This document shows positions 58,811 through 64,000 of a DNA stretch of 64,000 nt, piece after piece. Both the position numbers and the translations under genes were made by a program. Origin of the DNA: Tritrichomonas musculus (Eukaryota; Parabasalia; Tritrichomonadida; Tritrichomonadidae); contig JAPFFF010000009.1 of the NCBI GenBank assembly GCA_039105265.1, positions 1,426,001 to 1,490,000 on the forward strand. Direction: 5' to 3'. A model generated the notes under the pieces. That model did no database searches. It was not told the DNA's origin and saw only the letters and a list, made by a program, of their open reading frames with translations. Numbering within the stretch: the stretch's first letter is position 1; every line of letters starts with the position of its first letter.

Positions 58811-60817
58811 ATGGGAGGACAATTTAGTTTACCAGTTGAAGGTTCTAATGCATCTAAAGAAGCGAAAAACGAAATTGATGAATATGCCAAAGTTGATCCA
58901 TTCAATGATGAGGAAAGAAATGATATATTTCAAAATGAAAACTATGATGATCACGAAGAAAAGTTTCAATTATTCAAAAAAGAATATAAAGCCTTTTATG
59001 AAAAAAGAAAGTTAACGAATGATAAACTAATTAATACAGAAGTTAATGATAATGCTTCAAAGCTTAGATCAGAAATCAAAATTTTGATTATTGCTTCTTC
59101 GGAATTTAAAAATTCCTATGCAAGAGTAGATATTGATAAAGAAGACAAGTTTTATCCAGATGCTGCCGATTTATCTATGGCATTCCTAATTAGGCATTTA
59201 GCACATAATTGTTTATGTATTCCGTATGATCAAATACTTATTACATCATCATGCCTAAACAAATTCAGTATTCCCGATTTTGATTTTGGCAATTTTGAAC
59301 AAGAAATATCAGATGATGTATTATCTCGAATGACATTTTCATATGACTCTAATGATTTTTTTCTTTCTCAAAGTGTTAATCTTGCACAAATTGAAAATAA
59401 GCAGATTAAATTCCTTGTCGATAAATCATATAAGAAAATTATTTTACCATTCAATTTCAATGTAATCAAGCGAAAACTCAATCCTACCAATGAAACAAAG
59501 TTATTTGTTTTTTTTTTGGATCATGGATATATAGGAAACTTTGCAAATTATCCATTTCAAGATTATATCAGCCAACTTGTAAAACTTGAATGCAAACATT
59601 TTTATACATTTGTTGATTCATGTAATAGCTGTTCAATGGTTGAACTCATTAGAGCTAGTAATATATTTTGTTCTCTTTTCCCAAATTTTCCAGAAGAGTT
59701 TTCAACTTCTTTTATTCAATATTTAGGTACATTTGAAAAAGCTGATGATTCGTTTCGTTCTGTACTTGATAATGAAATTCTTTCAGAAATTATAAAAACA
59801 AATTTAGGAAAATCTAGTCCATATATTAATAGATGTATAGATAAAATTGGAATGGAGCTTAAAAAAGTTATTTCATATTCTGTAGACAAGAAAAACCAAT
59901 TTTCGGAATTAATCAATATTTTAAGTTGTCTTAAGTCTGTTCCTTTTGTTCCTAAGATCGTTGTTGAATTTAGTAAGAGGGCAACAGTGTTCGCATCTTC
60001 AATTCAAGAATCATTCACACTACCAATCAGAAGGATTTTTGTTGCTAATTTTAAGAATTATAGGCCATGTGGAAATATATTCACATCTATTTTCATTCAT
60101 GCATTCCTAAATGCTCCCAGCAAAATTGATGATTTTAATAATTTAATTAAAACTCTCATTCAACGATATAAAGATGAGTTTGAAGCAATTATTATAGAAC
60201 AAAATAAAAGATTTCCACCTAGTGAAACGAGCTATGTTCCACCTGATCCATCCGTGGTCAAAGAATTCTTCAAATGTGATCCACTGGATGAATTTCATCT
60301 ATACACAAGCATCAATAGTTCAGATAATTGGCCAGATTTTAAATTGATTTCCATTGATTGCAAATATTGGAATGTTGACATATCAAATGTTGATGAAGCT
60401 GAATATAAAAATGTATATTTATGTAAGATTATTAAAAGTGATCCTAATGTATTAAAGCAATTAGAAAGTAAAAGTAATTTAAGCAAATTTTTGGATGATT
60501 TTGCAAAAGAATTTAATAAAAAACTTCAAGAAAACAATATAATTTCATGCAAAGAATTCCCCAATTTGTCAAATACAGATAAAGTAGACAGTCAAAGAGG
60601 ATCATGCGCCTGGATTTGTTTTATGAATTATATCCAGAAAAATTTTCGTTCCAATTTAGCTAAAGGATTTGATCAACTGAAGCGCCAGATTACTTATTTT
60701 TTCGATAATTGCCCAAATATTGACATCGGAAAAGGCTCACTTTGTTTAGCTCAAGCTTATGAGGCAATTTTGCCATCGTGGAAAGAAAAAAACTATGATT
60801 GCAAAGGAAGAATTTAA
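58811..60817 (+). CDS. N-myristoylated clan CD (legumain/caspase-fold) peptidase-like protein
   Basis: 668 residues beginning MGGQFSLP, a likely N-myristoylation site. Residues 90-140 have the first strand and helix of a caspase-haemoglobinase fold (EIKILIIASSEFKNSY, YPDAADLSMAFLIRHLAHN). KLFVFFLDHGYIGNF gives the His-Gly dyad (H238) and HFYTFVDSCNSCSMVEL gives the catalytic-type Cys (C271), laid out as in legumain and GPI8 (C13 family). Both catalytic residues are present. About 370 residues of unrecognised C-terminal sequence follow, with a Cys-rich end (GSCAWICFMNYIQKN). Without a signal peptide and with a lipid anchor it would act on the cytosolic side of a membrane. Substrate unknown. 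The stop TAA overlaps UAAA, and a TCACT initiator lies 10 bp upstream. Confidence 0.75.
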   Translation: MGGQFSLPVEGSNASKEAKNEIDEYAKVDPFNDEERNDIFQNENYDDHEEKFQLFKKEYKAFYEKRKLTNDKLINTEVNDNASKLRSEIKILIIASSEFKNSYARVDIDKEDKFYPDAADLSMAFLIRHLAHNCLCIPYDQILITSSCLNKFSIPDFDFGNFEQEISDDVLSRMTFSYDSNDFFLSQSVNLAQIENKQIKFLVDKSYKKIILPFNFNVIKRKLNPTNETKLFVFFLDHGYIGNFANYPFQDYISQLVKLECKHFYTFVDSCNSCSMVELIRASNIFCSLFPNFPEEFSTSFIQYLGTFEKADDSFRSVLDNEILSEIIKTNLGKSSPYINRCIDKIGMELKKVISYSVDKKNQFSELINILSCLKSVPFVPKIVVEFSKRATVFASSIQESFTLPIRRIFVANFKNYRPCGNIFTSIFIHAFLNAPSKIDDFNNLIKTLIQRYKDEFEAIIIEQNKRFPPSETSYVPPDPSVVKEFFKCDPLDEFHLYTSINSSDNWPDFKLISIDCKYWNVDISNVDEAEYKNVYLCKIIKSDPNVLKQLESKSNLSKFLDDFAKEFNKKLQENNIISCKEFPNLSNTDKVDSQRGSCAWICFMNYIQKNFRSNLAKGFDQLKRQITYFFDNCPNIDIGKGSLCLAQAYEAILPSWKEKNYDCKGRI

Positions 60818-61196
60818 ATATGGTTTTAATCTTACAGGATTTTATCTTTTTCTAGTCTCCTCAATAAAGAAAAAATGATTTTTTTTTTTTTTTGAAATAT
60901 CTAAAATATCATAAATTATCTTAAAAGTGACAGCTTAAAATACGTTTTTTCGTTTATATTATCTTTAAATATCATGAGTATATAATAGGGTGGCAACGAT
61001 GGCTAAATTTTGCTCAATGTGGCTAACATCTTTTCCATTAGAAATTTCAATACTTTTTTTTTTTTTGAATTATCTTTATGAAAAAGTTTATTATATAAAA
61101 TACCATTTATTAGTTGAGAGAACAATTGGCAGCACTAAACTTTGGAGATAGTGGTGTATTAGATGGTCTTTTGTATGACTCCATTTATTAGTAAAA

Positions 61197-61403
61197 TCAT
61201 TTCTGGTAAATTATCAAAACCATTTCCGATAAATTATCAAAATCATTTCCGATAAATTATCAAAACCATTTCCGGTAAATTATCAAAACCATTTCCGGTA
61301 AATTATCAAAATCATTTCCGATAAATTATCAAAATCATTTCCGATAAATTATCAAAACCATTTCTGGTAAATTATCAAAATCATTTCCGATAAATTATCA
61401 AAA
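61197..61403 (+). repeat. 23-bp minisatellite, nine units
   Basis: Nine exact-length 23-bp units built on CATTTCCGATAAATTATCAA, with variation only at three sites (C/T at the first base, C/T in TTTCYG, A/G after it). It shares the unit length but not the sequence of the 60-unit array. Confidence 0.92.
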
Positions 61404-62073
61404 ACATTCATAATGGTTTTAAAAATGTTATTTTTTATTCTAATCGAAATAGTTTTTTTAATGATTGTGCAGTTCTGCATGATAAAAATGACGTGATGTC
61501 TTTAAGTTAAAACCCGAAAATTCAAAAAAGTTAATGTTTATAATAAAAAATTTCTGAGTTTTTTTGGCCAGCAAAATATTATATTCAATTTTTATTTTAT
61601 AATTATCTTCAAGAAAATGCATTAAAAAGCTAATTTTAATTAATTTAGTTACTTTTAATAAATTAATTCAAACATTCACGATTGTTTAATTAAATTTCTG
61701 TTAAATTTCTCAAATCAGATTTCAGCAATCATTTGTCTTAATCACACCAATCATGAAAATCAATTTCAACGATTAATAAAATTATAATTATTATACAGCA
61801 TAAATTTAAACGAAACAGACCTCTCAATTATAGTTTGTCTTATCGTGGAAAATGAAAAATACTTTTAAAAAACATAGTTTTTTTCTAATTTTTTTAATAA
61901 TTTTTTAATCGTTTAAAAGTAACTTTTTTAATTAAATTTTAACGTTTAGAAAATATTTTTTTCGATCATAAATAATTGAAAAATATATAAATCACGATCA
62001 TTAAAATTTCAGTTAAATATTATCGTCTAACGATTAAAAAAATCTCAAAAAAGCTCAAAATTGAATGAATTTT

Positions 62074-62213
62074 TATACGAAAACCTTTCAATTTTTTCGT
62101 ATACCGCTTTTTTTTTGGCCTTCAATATGGTGAATAAAAACGGTTTCTTATACGAAAAACCGTCGATTTTTTCGTATACCGCTTTTTTTGGCCTTCCCTA
62201 TGGTCAATTAAAA
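62074..62213 (+). repeat. Duplicated 75-bp block with TATACGAAAA hairpin
   Basis: Two related copies 75 bp apart (from 62074 and 62149). Each contains arms TATACGAAAA and TTTTTTCGTATA, followed by CCGCTTTTTTT, GGCCTTC and TATGGT. The conserved downstream text shows duplication of the whole block, not only of the hairpin. Confidence 0.7.
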
Positions 62214-62707
62214 TTGAATACTTATTCGATTTTTTTTTTAATTTTACATAACCGTTTATATTGACCTATTATAAGGCAGATTATTTTAGCCTTAAGCTGC
62301 CAAATAAATAATCAAATTTTAATACAATAAGCTTATTGTAATGGCTAAATATTTTACCTTTCAATTTCAATGATTTTAAAATATTGTTATATCTCAGTTT
62401 TTTATATTAAAATCATTTTATTTATTTATTTATTTGAAATAAATATTTACTATTCAAAAATTGTGTTACAATATTTTTTCAATTATTTACGTTTTTTACA
62501 AAAAATGGTTATATTTTTTTCTATTTTTTCCTTATTGTAGTAAATTTAGTTCCATTACGATAAAAATTAGCTGTAAATTATTATTATTATTATGTATAAA
62601 TAATTAATATATTTTATCGAAAATTATTGTTTTTTAAATGTATTTTTATAGCTCTGAAAAAGTTTAAAATTTTATTCAGAGTTATAAAAATACTCTGATT
62701 TTAATAA

Positions 62708-62893
62708 TTTTACAAAAAAAGGCGTGATGCAATTGATCAAGCAAAACCTGATAACTTGTGTGAAGATCTTATTACATTAAATGATCATGAATTTGAAGAT
62801 CATATATGTATGAAAGGATTTAAAATTTTAGAATATTTATCAAAATCAGATAGTTCTGATACAGACGAAATGAATAATGAAATTTCAATATAA
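62708..62893 (+). pseudogene. 5'-truncated gene fragment followed by poly-A
   Basis: An open frame without a starting ATG encodes RRDAIDQAKPDNLCEDLITL, NDHEFEDHICMKGFKILEYL, SKSDSSDTDEMNNEISI and a TAA that overlaps UAAA. The acidic, serine-rich tail reads like the genuine C-terminus of a protein, but the family is not recognised. About 48 bp after the stop comes a run of 30 A (62942-62971). The arrangement of truncated coding end, short 3' UTR and poly-A resembles a retrocopied mRNA. A simple A tract is the alternative. Confidence 0.5.
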
Positions 62894-62938
62894 AATTAAT
62901 ATAATCATACATTTTTCTAAAATAATTTAAATGGTCTC

Positions 62939-62941
<3 letters not shown>

Positions 62942-62971
<30 letters not shown>
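62942..62971 (+). repeat. Poly-A run of 30
   Basis: Longest homopolymer in the window, directly downstream of the gene-end fragment. Confidence 0.9.
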
Positions 62972-62972
<1 letters not shown>

Positions 62973-64000
62973 GTTATTTTTTAGAGGTATTCATGAAGAG
63001 ATCTAGCCTAGAAATTTGATAGATAATTAAATATAATTTTTAATATTTTATATTTATGCTATAATAGAAAGTATATAATGTTTTATACGTTTGATTTCGA
63101 GATATTAATATAAATTATATTTCTATGACTAAATGGCTATGGAGAACTTTTGTTAGAGAAAATAAATTCTCAATTTTGAATATCATTAACAAAAGTTGTT
63201 TCTTTTGAAAGAAAATATTTCAATGAAAATGGAGTAATATTTCAAAGGATTATTATAAAATTGAAATAATTTAATTTCTTATTGCTGCTGATTTATTGAT
63301 ATAATATTTTAATATATTTTATTTATATTATCATATTTATTTTTTATTTAATGTTTGATATTATATTTATATATATATAATATGGTTTATTTAATTGAAT
63401 ATTAAGATAAAATCATAATTATAATTTGAATAAAGATTTATTATTGAAATGACGATCATTTTTTTGAATACATGATTAGTTTATATTTTGAATGAAATAA
63501 AATAAATATTGAATTAATAAATTTTAAATTAATCAATTAAAATATCTTGATTAATCATTTTATATTTACAATAAAAAATAAAATAAAATAATATTCAAAA
63601 TACAATATATATGTTTAGTGAAATATATACTTGAATACTTTCTTATTTCTTGAAATCCATATTTTTAAACTCTTTTTATGACATTTTACACCATTAAAAT
63701 AAGCCATTAAAATCAAAACCATTTTTTCTCAAAATTAAGCGTATAAATATCTTAAGAACCAACATATACATTAATACATATAATAAAATATCATATGGAA
63801 AAGTATTAAATAAAATTCTAGGCTGAAAAAAAAGATATGATAAGTTTATAAATGAAAAAAATTTTAATTTCTTTTTATTTCTGTTTATAAATCTAATTAA
63901 ATTTGAAAAATCTAATAATTTAATTAATCATATGTGTATTAATATAAATATATTTGGAATTTTCAAAAACCATAAAGATTGAATGAAATATTAAAGATAT
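62972..64000. other. AT-rich DNA, nothing seen
   Basis: About 1 kb of A/T-rich sequence without ORFs, repeats or recognisable sites, running to the end of the window. Confidence 0.5.

Larger units (their letters stand above)
60818..62706. other. Non-coding region with two small repeat clusters
   Basis: AT-rich DNA without a gene. It contains the 23-bp array at 61197-61403 and the duplicated hairpin block at 62074-62213. A less AT-rich patch around 60985-61030 (GGGTGGCAACGATGGC) has no interpretable reading. Confidence 0.5.

Overview
The window is eukaryotic nuclear DNA, very AT-rich (well over 70% between genes), with intron-free genes on both strands. The gene content points to a parabasalid, most likely Tritrichomonas foetus or a close relative. 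Clues are a DUF3447 ankyrin-type protein, BspA-like leucine-rich-repeat proteins, a Pmp-like surface protein, an M60/TCAF-like protein, and stop codons that often form the UAAA polyadenylation signal known from trichomonads. The organism name is an inference from family content, not a database match.

Layout. 1-2000 holds one unknown 179-residue ORF and decayed coding-like DNA. 4136-8588 is a complete Mutator-like (MULE) transposon with long terminal inverted repeats (TIRs); a 767-bp TIR element sits inside its left arm. 9539-33444 is the main host gene block: M60/TCAF-like protein, DUF3447 protein plus a split BspA-like part, Pmp-like membrane protein, BspA-like protein, glucosidase II beta subunit, a 2194-residue protein with a possible HECT-like end, an armadillo-like protein and a GH2 beta-mannosidase. 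34179-35656 is satellite-like tandem repeat. 35965-41103 is a second DNA transposon with TTAA target sites and a DDE transposase. 41740-45555 carries broken phosphomannomutase (two copies) and GH130 mannosyl-phosphorylase genes around a second 767-bp element. 46499-54351 carries a CYTH-domain protein and a BRCA2 homologue with a very long BRC-repeat array. 54500-58653 holds a small ORF, a GC-rich island of unknown nature, a decayed gene for an 11-residue-repeat membrane protein and a 2.16-kb TIR element hosting the third 767-bp copy. 58811-60817 encodes an N-myristoylated legumain/caspase-fold protein. The last 3 kb is non-coding apart from a gene-end fragment followed by a poly-A run.

How it fits together. 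The beta-mannosidase, GH130 phosphorylase and phosphomannomutase would form a route from beta-mannosides to mannose 6-phosphate, but the last two are dead here. The strongest non-gene signal is recent mobile-element activity: three apparently identical 767-bp copies, each with its own 8-bp target duplication, two of them nested in other elements. The most striking gene is BRCA2, with 16 near-uniform BRC repeats that are still being duplicated.
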